From NCBI GenBank assembly GCA_020028375.1, contig JAHZNX010000189.1:1-8575 (forward strand): a stretch of DNA of 8,575 bases. The letters are read 5' to 3'. The notes beneath the pieces were generated by a model, which was not told the DNA's origin, did not search any database, and was given only the letters and a program-made list of their open reading frames with translations. This stretch comes from Betaproteobacteria bacterium (GTDB taxonomy: Bacteria; Pseudomonadota; Gammaproteobacteria; Burkholderiales; SG8-41). This document shows positions 1 to 5,633 of this stretch, piece by piece; within the stretch, counting starts at the first letter, position 1, and each line of letters starts with the position of its first letter. The position numbers and the translations under genes were made by a program.

Positions 1-614
1 CGGAAGGCCGGCTGCCCGGCTGCAACCGCGTCATTTATGTGCGCGAGGGCAACACCATCGTGCGCGCGGGGGCGCAGGCGGCCGGGCTCGCCCCGAACAG
101 CGCCTGGTATGGCCGGGACCCGGTCACGCTAATCGCGGGCGCCACCGGCACGACGCTGCTGCGCTGGGAGCTCAGCGCCAGTGGCGATACACCGGGCGCG
201 TTTACCGGCGAGGGCGTGACTTCAACGCCCACGCTTGCCCATGACGTCGAGCTCGGGGACGCGGGCGGATACCTGATGCGCTGCGACCGCGTGGACTTCC
301 CGCCGGGCGGCATCGCATACACGCACGTGCACCGCGGGCCGGGGATCCGCTGCCTGCTCGCGGGCGGGATCCGCGTGGAAGTGAACGCGAAGGCGCGCGA
401 CATCGCGCCCGGCGGCGCCTGGTTCGAGGCGGGCCCGGATCCGGTGCTCGCGACTGCGTCGCAAGCCCGACCGACCGCTTTCGTGCGGGTCATGGTCCTG
501 CCGCGGGAACTGCAGGGCAAGAGCTCGATCCGCTACGTGAAGCCCGAGGACGCCGACAAGCCCAAGCTTCAGACCTACCGCGTCTTCATTGACGAATTCA
601 TTGAACTTCGCTAA
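1..614 (+). CDS. Two-domain cupin protein, C-terminal part (5' end outside window)
   Basis: The frame is open from base 3 to the TAA at 612-614, so the gene begins left of the window; the GTG at 39 lies inside the fold and is not taken as the start. The first residues look like the end of one cupin barrel. A second barrel follows, with the metal-motif-1 remnant T-H-V-H (codons 321-332) followed by R-G-P-G-I-R, and a PGGAWFEAGPDPV segment where motif 2 normally sits. Cupin metal sites usually use H-x-H-x(3,4)-E and a later His. Here the Glu position holds Ile or Arg and the later His is absent, so this barrel keeps only two obvious ligands. It may be a weak metal binder, a small-molecule binding protein, or an enzyme whose active metal site is in the missing N-terminal barrel. 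The bicupin fold is fairly sure; substrate and reaction are unknown. Confidence 0.75.
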   Translation, partial: EGRLPGCNRVIYVREGNTIVRAGAQAAGLAPNSAWYGRDPVTLIAGATGTTLLRWELSASGDTPGAFTGEGVTSTPTLAHDVELGDAGGYLMRCDRVDFPPGGIAYTHVHRGPGIRCLLAGGIRVEVNAKARDIAPGGAWFEAGPDPVLATASQARPTAFVRVMVLPRELQGKSSIRYVKPEDADKPKLQTYRVFIDEFIELR

Positions 615-674
615 GCGGGCATGACGTTTTTCATGGGCGCGGCGTGTGCTTTGTCACGCGAGGAGCCCGCTCCT
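614..674. terminator. Hairpin-forming gap after the cupin gene, possible weak terminator
   Basis: Three small inverted repeats follow the cupin stop codon: CATGA/TCATG (620-624, 631-635), GCGTG/CACGC (642-646, 655-659) and AGGAG/CTCCT around a CCCG loop (661-674). None is followed by a clear T-run, so a classic intrinsic terminator is not shown. They could end transcription weakly or be chance pairs in GC-rich DNA. Confidence 0.25.
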
Positions 675-675
675 A

Positions 676-705
676 TTTACCTCACCCGGCGTTGGCGGGG
701 ATAAT
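676..705 (+). promoter_or_regulatory. Candidate promoter of the HD phosphohydrolase gene
   Basis: A GATAAT -10 box (700-705, five of six consensus bases) lies 18 nt after TTTACC (676-681, four of six matches to TTGACA). Transcription would start around 711-713, at or just before the ATG at 714, so the mRNA may be leaderless. This fits the lack of a good Shine-Dalgarno sequence at normal distance. It is inferred from box matches only. Confidence 0.4.
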
Positions 706-713
706 TCGCGCCT

Positions 714-1670
714 ATGAACATGAGGCGCAACGAGCACGACGTCACCAACCGCGTCAACGTAGAGGTCGTCGAGGAGGTGCGAGACGCGGTGCTTGAGATA
801 TTCGCCGCGCGCTATCCGGGCGAGGATCTGGCGCCGCTGCGGCGCGCGTTCGACGACATGAAGGCCCTCTTCACCGGCCGCTTCCCCGGCTATCTCGCCT
901 GCGACACGCTCTACCACGATCTGCGCCACACCCTCGACATGACGCTCGCCACCGCGCGCCTCATCGACGGTCACGACCGCGTTTCCGCGCCCGCGGACCG
1001 GCTCGGCGCGCGGCGCGCGATGTTCGCCGTGATGGTCGCGCTGCTGCACGACTCGGGCTACATCCGGCGGGCCTCGGAGGCCGGCGTCGAGAACGGCGCC
1101 GTGTTCACCAAGATCCATGTCAGCCGCAGCGCCGAGTTCCTGAGGAGCTACCTGCCTACGGTCGGCTTCGCGCTGGAGGCGGACACCGCGGCGAAGCTCT
1201 CGCATTTCACCGGCTACGAGCTCGACATCGACAAGATCGGGCTCGCGGACGCAAGAGACCGCTTGATCGGCTGCATCGTCGGCACATCCGACCTGCTCGC
1301 GCAGATGGCCGACCGCCAGTACATCGAGAAGTGCCGCGATTTCCTCTACCTGGAGTTCGTGTGGGCCGGGGTCGCGCGCGAGGTCCAGCCCGACGGCCGC
1401 GAGATCGTGCGCTACACCTCGCCCACCGATCTGGTCATCAAGACGCCGGGGTTCTACCAGTACTTCGCGCGGCCGCGCATCGATAAGACGCTGGGGGGCG
1501 TGGACCGCTACGCCGAGGCGCATTTCGACGGCCCAAACCTGTATCAGCAGGAAATTGCGCGCAACATGGAATACCTGCACGAAACCATCGAGCGCGGCGA
1601 GTTCGACCGGCTGCGGCGCGTCGCGCACTCGATGTCGCGCCCGGTCCCCGACCACCCGAGTGACAAGTGA
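714..1670 (+). CDS. HD-domain metal-dependent phosphohydrolase, class I PDE-like motif
   Basis: The 318-residue soluble protein has the metal-binding pattern of the HD superfamily. Y67-H68-D-L-R-H72-x-x-D75 closely matches the Y-H-N-x-x-H-x-x-D signature of class I cyclic nucleotide phosphodiesterases. It is followed by L-L-H112-D113 and by D193 in a G-T-S-D context, a reasonable last metal ligand. By analogy H68 would be the general acid, and H72, H112, D113 and D193 the metal ligands. No signal peptide, membrane segment or sensory domain is seen, so it is probably a stand-alone cytoplasmic enzyme. The ATG at 714 is chosen; a second ATG at 720 is in frame, and neither has a strong Shine-Dalgarno sequence. 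The stop codon lies inside the first unit of the tandem repeat that follows. The substrate (cyclic nucleotide, nucleotide or other phosphoester) cannot be read from the sequence. HD assignment is fairly sure; the phosphodiesterase analogy is moderate. Confidence 0.75.
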   Translation: MNMRRNEHDVTNRVNVEVVEEVRDAVLEIFAARYPGEDLAPLRRAFDDMKALFTGRFPGYLACDTLYHDLRHTLDMTLATARLIDGHDRVSAPADRLGARRAMFAVMVALLHDSGYIRRASEAGVENGAVFTKIHVSRSAEFLRSYLPTVGFALEADTAAKLSHFTGYELDIDKIGLADARDRLIGCIVGTSDLLAQMADRQYIEKCRDFLYLEFVWAGVAREVQPDGREIVRYTSPTDLVIKTPGFYQYFARPRIDKTLGGVDRYAEAHFDGPNLYQQEIARNMEYLHETIERGEFDRLRRVAHSMSRPVPDHPSDK

Positions 1671-1783
1671 CGAGATGCGGGTGACGAGATATGGGTGACG
1701 AGATACGGGTGACGGACTAAGAAACGCTTTTCGTCACCATTATTCGTCACCCTTAATCGTCACCTTAATTCGTCACTTCTTAT
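1660..1783. repeat. Facing tandem repeat arrays at a convergent gene junction
   Basis: GTGACG occurs at 1667, 1681, 1695 and 1709, an exact 14-nt period, with a related GTGACAA at 1660. The first three full units read GTGACGAGAT plus four variable bases. The reverse complement CGTCAC then occurs at 1732, 1745, 1758 and 1771, an exact 13-nt period, with AT-rich spacers such as CATTATT. The innermost copies can pair as GGTGACG (1708-1714) with CGTCACC (1732-1738) around a 17-nt loop, and each outer copy has a partner, so RNA from either strand can form a long imperfect hairpin. The array begins inside the last codons of the HD gene and ends on the stop codon (1782-1780) of the gene arriving from the right. 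That placement suits a bidirectional transcription stop, although a clean T-run is lacking. Confidence 0.85.
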
Positions 1784-2496
1784 CCCTTGAATTGGTCGCC
1801 GGCGGCGGCAATGCCGCCGAGATAGTGCTCCCACACGCGAAGGTTGCGCTCGCAGGCCGCGACTACCGCGTCTTCCATGCGCAGCTTCCTTGCAAAGCGC
1901 TCCACGGCCCGCCAGCCCGCATCGCTGTGCTCGATATCCGCCCGCTCGTGCAGCTCGAAGAAATCGAGGTCCGCGCCGGCGAGCGTGAACAGTTTCCCCC
2001 AGCGGTGGCGCTCGAGCCCGAACCAGCCCACTTTCCGGATGAGCCCCGTGCCGTAGCCGGGGATATTCACGCGCTCGGCGCAAGTATTGGCGACGACGCC
2101 CTCCAGCCAGTGCTGGTTCGCCATCAGCCCTTCCCAGGCGGCCCATGCGAGCTGCGTCGAGGGCAGCGGCTGCGCCTGCTGGATCACGGCGCGCCTCATC
2201 CCGATGCGCACGCCGAGGTCCTCGAGGATCCGCCAGTGCGGCCGCCCGCCGCCGTGCTTGTAGTCGGCGATGATCTCCTCGCTGCAGGCCTGGATGATGC
2301 CGATGCGGGTGTCCCAATCCGGGCAGTTGGTGGCGACTTTCAGCTTCAGCACGGAGTTGCGCTGGCGCGTGTTGAGCCGATGCTGCAGGACGAACATCCT
2401 CGCCCGGCCCCGCGTCATGGGCTCGTGGAAATAGCGGCAGCGGGCGACGAAGTCGTTCACCACCCGGTCCATGCGCGCAATGACGCTTTTCCTCAT
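1780..2496 (-). CDS. Heme-oxygenase-like diiron oxidase (PqqC/CADD-like family)
   Basis: The 238-residue protein appears helical and soluble, and belongs by pattern to the iron-containing PqqC/TenA/CADD-like group. It carries the full ligand arrangement known from heme-oxygenase-like diiron oxidases such as CADD: E74-x6-H81, then E141, then H183-x3-D187-x2-H190. An F-H-E-P motif near residue 24 matches the conserved first helix of the group. Known members oxidise amines, amino acids or fatty acids, or make p-aminobenzoate; the cofactorless PqqC completes PQQ. No pqq, pab or thiamine genes are nearby. The start is fixed by an ATGA overlap with the upstream hydrolase (ATG at 2496-2494, hydrolase TGA at 2495-2493), which implies translational coupling. 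The frame is open further upstream to 2826, but that stretch only shadows the hydrolase. Fold and metal site are fairly sure; substrate is unknown. Confidence 0.8.
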   Translation of the reverse strand: MRKSVIARMDRVVNDFVARCRYFHEPMTRGRARMFVLQHRLNTRQRNSVLKLKVATNCPDWDTRIGIIQACSEEIIADYKHGGGRPHWRILEDLGVRIGMRRAVIQQAQPLPSTQLAWAAWEGLMANQHWLEGVVANTCAERVNIPGYGTGLIRKVGWFGLERHRWGKLFTLAGADLDFFELHERADIEHSDAGWRAVERFARKLRMEDAVVAACERNLRVWEHYLGGIAAAGDQFKG

Positions 2497-3359
2497 GCCG
2501 ACTTCTCGATCCGTTTCGAGAAGGCGAGGATCTGCTCGAGAGTGTTGCGCCCGTTCTGGTGCGGCGGCAGCACGTTCCACAGCTCGGCCTGCAGCATCAG
2601 CTCCTTCAGCGCGCACGCCGCCGAGTGCGCGTGCGAGGCGTCGTTGCCCGACTGGATGAACGCCGGGACCCGGATCTCCATCAGCTCCGCGCCGCTCGCG
2701 CCCGAGGGCATGGTGTCGTTGAACAGCGCGTCGCGCGAGCGCTCGCAGATGCCGATGTAGTGCGCGAGGTCGAGCTGCGCGAAGTGCGCGGCAAATTCGG
2801 GGTCGACGATCGTCGGCGGGCCCCACGGCCCGATCTCGGGATCATCCCAGAAGCTCTTGCCCTGCGGGGCCCGCTTGACCACGGCCTCGAATCCGTTGGC
2901 CCGCACGAACTCGATATGGCGCCGGAAGAAGAGGTGGCCCTTCATCATCCAGCGGTAGCCGCCCACCGGCCAGTGCAGGTAGAGCCCCTTGCACGCCGCG
3001 GGGTGGCGCACCGCGAACGCGAGCGCGAGCGCGGCGCCCATGCAGCTGCCGAGTATGAGCGCCTGCGGCGCGCCCGCGAGATCGAGCAGCCCCTTCGCCT
3101 CCTCGACGTAGAGATCCCAGGTGAGCGGCTCGACGCGGCCGCCGGACTGCCCTGCCTCGCGGCGGTCGTAGGCGATCGTCGTGAAGTGGCGCGACAGCGT
3201 GGCGAGCGCGTCCATCTCCTGCCATTCGCGCTTGCCCCCGGCCGCGGTCCAGCGCGACATGACCGAGCCGAAGCCGCCCGGCGCGAACATGAGCAGCGGT
3301 GGACCCGACCCCTGGACACGGTAGTTGATCCTGATTCGGTTGATCGTCGCGAACGGCAC
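2493..3359 (-). CDS. Alpha/beta hydrolase with a cysteine at the nucleophile position
   Basis: This is a 288-residue alpha/beta-hydrolase-fold protein. It opens with the usual first strands (RIRINYRVQGSGPPLL), then an oxyanion-hole region P-G-G (residues 27-29) and the D-R-R-E-A-G-Q-S segment (65-72). The nucleophile elbow is G104-S-C106-M-G108, so the nucleophile position holds Cys rather than Ser, as in dienelactone hydrolases. D240 in Q-S-G-N-D is the likely acid; the catalytic His is not certain (H243, H245 or H267). The frame is open to an ATG at 3398, but the GTG at 3359 is preferred: it has an AGGAG Shine-Dalgarno sequence (3368-3364) and gives the typical M-P-F-A-T-I-N-R N-terminus. 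No signal peptide is seen. It is the first gene of a two-gene unit with the diiron-oxidase-like gene, and the pair probably acts on one small molecule. The reaction (ester, lactone or C-C cleavage) is unknown. Confidence 0.82.
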   Translation of the reverse strand: MPFATINRIRINYRVQGSGPPLLMFAPGGFGSVMSRWTAAGGKREWQEMDALATLSRHFTTIAYDRREAGQSGGRVEPLTWDLYVEEAKGLLDLAGAPQALILGSCMGAALALAFAVRHPAACKGLYLHWPVGGYRWMMKGHLFFRRHIEFVRANGFEAVVKRAPQGKSFWDDPEIGPWGPPTIVDPEFAAHFAQLDLAHYIGICERSRDALFNDTMPSGASGAELMEIRVPAFIQSGNDASHAHSAACALKELMLQAELWNVLPPHQNGRNTLEQILAFSKRIEKSA

Positions 3360-3427
3360 GAGTCTCCTCTTCCGGCTGGACGATGCCCGACCCCTCACCC
3401 CTTGCGCCCGCGGAGGGTTGAGCAGGT

Positions 3428-3448
3428 TCCAAGCGCATTATGCTTGGA
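3428..3448 (-). promoter_or_regulatory. Operator-like inverted repeat over a -10 box for the hydrolase unit
   Basis: TCCAAGC (3428-3434) and GCTTGGA (3442-3448) form a perfect 7-bp inverted repeat around a 7-nt centre. Read on the minus strand, the right half and centre contain CATAAT (3442-3437), five of six matches to a -10 box; no good -35 box is seen. Transcription would begin near 3430, about 70 nt before the GTG start. A dimeric regulator bound here could block or assist the promoter. Confidence 0.35.
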
Positions 3449-3470
3449 TGGCGCGTCGTAGGGCGGAAGA

Positions 3471-3495
3471 GGGGCCCCTTTGGGGATCTGACCCC
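3471..3495. repeat. Alternating G4/C4 palindromic block
   Basis: GGGGCCCC (3471-3478) is followed after three bases by GGGG (3482-3485) and CCCC (3492-3495). The minus strand reads GGGGTCAGATCCCC over 3495-3482, which resembles the core of small intergenic repeats known in Proteobacteria. Identity as a repeat family member is from memory and needs a genome search. Confidence 0.4.
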
Positions 3496-3568
3496 GGAGA
3501 CGCGCATGGGATCGGCGTTAGAACGACGCGCCCACGATCGGCTCCACGGTCGCATCCCGCAAGCGGGC

Positions 3569-3607
3569 CCCTGCTCCACGTTCCGCCGATCCCTGCTCCA
3601 CGTTTCG
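3569..3607. repeat. 17-nt direct repeat, two copies
   Basis: CCCTGCTCCACGTTCCG (3569-3585) recurs as CCCTGCTCCACGTTTCG (3591-3607), 16 of 17 bases identical at a 22-nt period. A weaker third match, GCTCCACGGTCG, lies at 3541-3552. A period of two helical turns would put protein sites on the same DNA face, but a decayed tandem duplication is equally possible. Confidence 0.55.
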
Positions 3608-3612
3608 GCGCA

Positions 3613-3631
3613 CCTCTCCCGAGCGGAGAGG
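3613..3631. repeat. Perfect 7-bp stem palindrome
   Basis: CCTCTCC (3613-3619) and GGAGAGG (3625-3631) pair perfectly around the loop CGAGC. Palindromes of this CTCTCCCGAGCGGAGAG type recur between genes in many beta- and gammaproteobacterial genomes, so this is probably a REP-like unit. There is no T-run on the right; a terminator role is not shown. Confidence 0.5.
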
Positions 3632-3647
3632 GCAAATGGACGGCGGC

Positions 3648-3667
3648 AAATGGTTAGCCCACCATTT
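3648..3667. repeat. AAATGGT hairpin upstream of the tctC-like promoter
   Basis: AAATGGT (3648-3654) and ACCATTT (3661-3667) form a perfect 7-bp stem around TAGCCC. It ends 35 nt before the TATAAT box of the next gene, so it could be a regulator site or another small repeat. AAATGG also occurs just upstream within GGCAAATGG (3631-3639), a direct repeat of 3645-3653. Confidence 0.4.
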
Positions 3668-3702
3668 TCCGAAGGCTCAAAAAATGGGGAAAACGTGGGG
3701 AT

Positions 3703-3708
3703 TATAAT
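3703..3708 (+). promoter_or_regulatory. Consensus -10 box of the Bug/TctC gene
   Basis: TATAAT is a perfect sigma-70 -10 box. No convincing -35 box is found 16-18 nt upstream, where the sequence is A-rich (AAAATG), so an activator may be needed. Transcription would start near 3715, giving a leader of about 32 nt that carries two Shine-Dalgarno-like sites, AGGAGG at 3725-3730 and the properly spaced AGGAGG at 3735-3740. Confidence 0.5.
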
Positions 3709-3746
3709 CACGCCGTTCATCCTGAGGAGGGAATAGGAGGAACCTC

Positions 3747-4793
3747 ATGCCGAATCGATTCCGGAGCTGCGCGGCCGCCTGCATGGCGGCATGCCTGCTG
3801 CTCGGTGCCCCCGCGGCCGGTACCGCCCAGACATCCGACGCGGCCAAAGCCCCTTCGACTCGCTCAGAGCCCGCCCTGAGCCCGTCGAAGGGACAGGACT
3901 ACCCGAGCCGGCCCGTCCGCATCGTGGTGCCGTTCACGCCGGGCGGGCAGCCCGATATCGTCTCCCGTCTGATCGCACCGCGCCTCACCGAAGCGCTGGG
4001 CCAGCAGGTCATCGTGGACAACCGTCCCGGCGCCGGGAGCATGATCGGCTCCCGGATCGTTGCGTCCGCCAACGCAGACGGCCACACGCTGCTCTCGATA
4101 TCCGCCGCCCACGTGGTGACGCCCGCCGTGCGCGCGAAACTCGGCTACGACACCGTCAGGGATTTCGCAGGGGTCACGATGACCAGCAATGCCGCCTACT
4201 ATCTCGTGGTCCCCAACTCGCTCGACGTGCGCTCGGTCAAGGATCTCGTCGCGCTCGCCAGGGCGAAACCGGGGCAGCTCAACTTCACCTCGGCCGGGAC
4301 GGGGAGCGCCACGCATTTCGGCGGCGAGATGATCCGCAGCAGCGCCGGCATCGACGTGGTGCACGTGCCCCACAAGGGCATCCCGGAGGCGCTCACCGAG
4401 GTCATGACCGGCCGCGTGCACTTCTTCATGGCGCCGTTCGGTTCCACGGCCGGGCTCATCAGGGACGGGAGGCTGCGCGCGCTCGCGGTTTCCACCACGC
4501 AGCGCACGCGCATGAACCCGGAAATTCCCACCATCGCAGAGTCCGGGCTTCCAGGCTTCCGCTACGATTCGTGGCAGGCGCTATTCGCTCCCGCGAAGAC
4601 GCCGCGCGCTATCGTGAACAAGCTCAACAGCGAAGTTGCAATCGCGCTGAAGCATCCCGAGATCGTGCAGCGCTTGCACGCAGTCGGCATCGAGCCGGCG
4701 CCAAGCACGCCGGCGCAGCTCGACCAGTTCGTCCGCGAGCAGCTGAAGTTGGCGGCCGATCTGGCGCGACGGGCCGGCCTCAAGCCCGAGTGA
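3747..4793 (+). CDS. Bug/TctC-family periplasmic solute-binding protein
   Basis: This 348-residue exported protein belongs to the Bug/TctC family, which binds carboxylates or other small organic acids for tripartite tricarboxylate transporters, or acts as an orphan receptor. Residues 1-27 form a Sec signal peptide (R4, R6, then a hydrophobic core), with likely cleavage at G-T-A27/Q28. The mature domain begins near Y52-P-S-R-P-V-R-I-V-V-P and has the family P-G-G loop (65-67), the D-N-R-P-G-A-G-S segment and the P-H-K-G motif. It is about 20 residues longer than usual because residues 36-49 are encoded by a palindromic repeat. AGGAGG at 3735-3740 lies 6 nt before the ATG, so the start is firm. 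No tctA or tctB membrane genes are adjacent, as is common for such proteins in Burkholderiales. The ligand cannot be predicted. Its 3' end overlaps the convergent srkA remnant by 14 nt. Confidence 0.93.
   Translation: MPNRFRSCAAACMAACLLLGAPAAGTAQTSDAAKAPSTRSEPALSPSKGQDYPSRPVRIVVPFTPGGQPDIVSRLIAPRLTEALGQQVIVDNRPGAGSMIGSRIVASANADGHTLLSISAAHVVTPAVRAKLGYDTVRDFAGVTMTSNAAYYLVVPNSLDVRSVKDLVALARAKPGQLNFTSAGTGSATHFGGEMIRSSAGIDVVHVPHKGIPEALTEVMTGRVHFFMAPFGSTAGLIRDGRLRALAVSTTQRTRMNPEIPTIAESGLPGFRYDSWQALFAPAKTPRAIVNKLNSEVAIALKHPEIVQRLHAVGIEPAPSTPAQLDQFVREQLKLAADLARRAGLKPE
3851..3892. repeat. 42-nt palindromic repeat inserted in frame in the TctC-like gene
   Basis: The unit is bounded by CCCTTCGAC (3851-3859) and GTCGAAGGG (3884-3892), with inner arms GCTCAG (3862-3867) and CTGAGC (3876-3881). 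It matches the widespread interspersed repeat with CCCTTCGAC and CTGAGC...GTCGAAGGG ends found in many proteobacterial genomes, usually between genes. Here it is exactly 14 codons long, keeps the frame and encodes P-S-T-R-S-E-P-A-L-S-P-S-K-G, a polar linker between signal peptide and mature domain. Confidence 0.85.
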
Positions 4794-5627
4794 GGCAGAG
4801 CGGCTCTTCCTCCATCGCCGCGATCTGTTCGCGCAGCTCGAGGATGCGGTCCTGCCAGTAGCGCTGGGTGCCGAACCATGGAAACGCTGCGGGAAACGCG
4901 GGGTCGTCCCAGCGCCGCGCGATCCACGCATCCACAGGTCCTGCGCCGCGGGCCCCGAGCGGCAGTCGTCGAAGTCCACGAAGTGGGGGCCCGCGTCGGT
5001 CCACAGCACGTTGCCGCCGTGGCAGTCGCCGTGCAGGCGGATCCGCCTCACCTCCCCTGCGCGCTCGTAGCAGCAGCGCGCGCCCTCCAGCGCGAGCGCC
5101 GTCGCGCTCTCCCACGCCTCGAGGAGATCGGCGGGGATGAGGCCGCTCGCGAGCAGCCATTCACGCGGCTCAACGCCATAGCTTTCGATATCGAGTGCAG
5201 GACGCTCCCGGAAAGCCTGTATCGCGCCGACTGCGTGGATGCGGCCGACGAAGCGCCCGATCCATTCGAGCGTTATTGCGTCCTCGAGCTCGGGTGCCCG
5301 GCCGCCGCGACGCGGAAAGACGGCGAAGCGGAAACCCTCGAACGCGTGCAGCGTGGCGCCGCCGATGGCGAGCGGCGCGACTACAGGAATCTCGCGGTCC
5401 GCGAGCTCCCGGGTAAACTCGTGTTCCTCCTGGATCTGCGCGTCGCTCCAGCGCGCCGGGCGATAGAACTTCGCCACCAGCGGCGGCTCCTCCTCCATCC
5501 ACGCCTGGTAGACGCGGTTCTCGTAGCTGTTGAGGGAGAGCAGCCGCCCGTCGGGCCGCAGCCCGACGCTTGCGAGCGCGTCGAGCGCCCGGTCGGGCGT
5601 CAGTCGGGAGTAAGGAGCGGGTTGCAC
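4780..5627 (-). pseudogene. srkA: Stress response kinase A remnant with internal deletion and frame change
   Basis: SrkA (YihE/RdoA) is a cytoplasmic Ser/Thr kinase of the APH/choline-kinase fold linked to envelope and oxidative stress survival. Residues 1-233 are well conserved: L-N-S-Y-E-N-R-V-Y-Q, the V-A-K53-F-Y-R-P lysine, catalytic H199-G-D201-x-H-x-x-N206, and metal-binding D218-x-D220-D. After D-L-W-M233 (codon 4931-4929) the expected helical segment is missing and the family C-terminus (A-W-I-A-R-R-W-D-D-P, then 39 more residues to the TGA at 4782-4780) continues in another frame. E. coli SrkA, about 328 residues, has roughly 46 residues between these points, so about 139 nt appear lost. 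The frame as it stands instead runs antisense into the TctC-like gene to 4581. The start is a GTG at 5627, preceded by no strong Shine-Dalgarno. Family assignment is sure; loss of function is likely, unless an assembly error made the gap. Confidence 0.85.
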
Positions 5628-5633
5628 CCGCTC

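Larger units (their letters stand above)
3360..3746. other. Divergent intergenic region rich in palindromes
   Basis: This 387-nt stretch separates the minus-strand hydrolase from the plus-strand binding protein. I see no credible gene in it; short open frames on both strands are low-complexity and lack ribosome sites. It holds a candidate promoter for each flanking gene and at least four short palindromes or direct repeats, listed separately. Its right end (3660-3710) is clearly more AT-rich than the rest. Confidence 0.7.

Noticed and set aside
654..1655. 333-codon open frame on the minus strand across the HD gene.
   Set aside because: It is antisense to a gene with clear HD motifs, is rich in Arg, Val, Ala and Glu without domain pattern, and is the usual GC-rich shadow frame.
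1660..1783. CRISPR-like array, because of regular spacing.
   Set aside because: Repeat cores are only 6-10 nt with 7-8 nt spacers that are nearly identical, and half are inverted; CRISPR repeats and spacers are far longer.
2559..3461. 300-codon plus-strand open frame over the hydrolase gene.
   Set aside because: Arg/Ala/Glu-rich with no recognisable motif; the minus strand carries a clear alpha/beta hydrolase.
3438..3657. Short open frames on both strands in the divergent intergenic region.
   Set aside because: They are built from the repeats described there, have no ribosome sites and show no protein-like composition.
4581..5627. The full 348-codon srkA frame as an intact longer kinase.
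   Set aside because: Its last 115 residues match nothing in SrkA, while the true SrkA C-terminus is found in another frame at 4929-4783.
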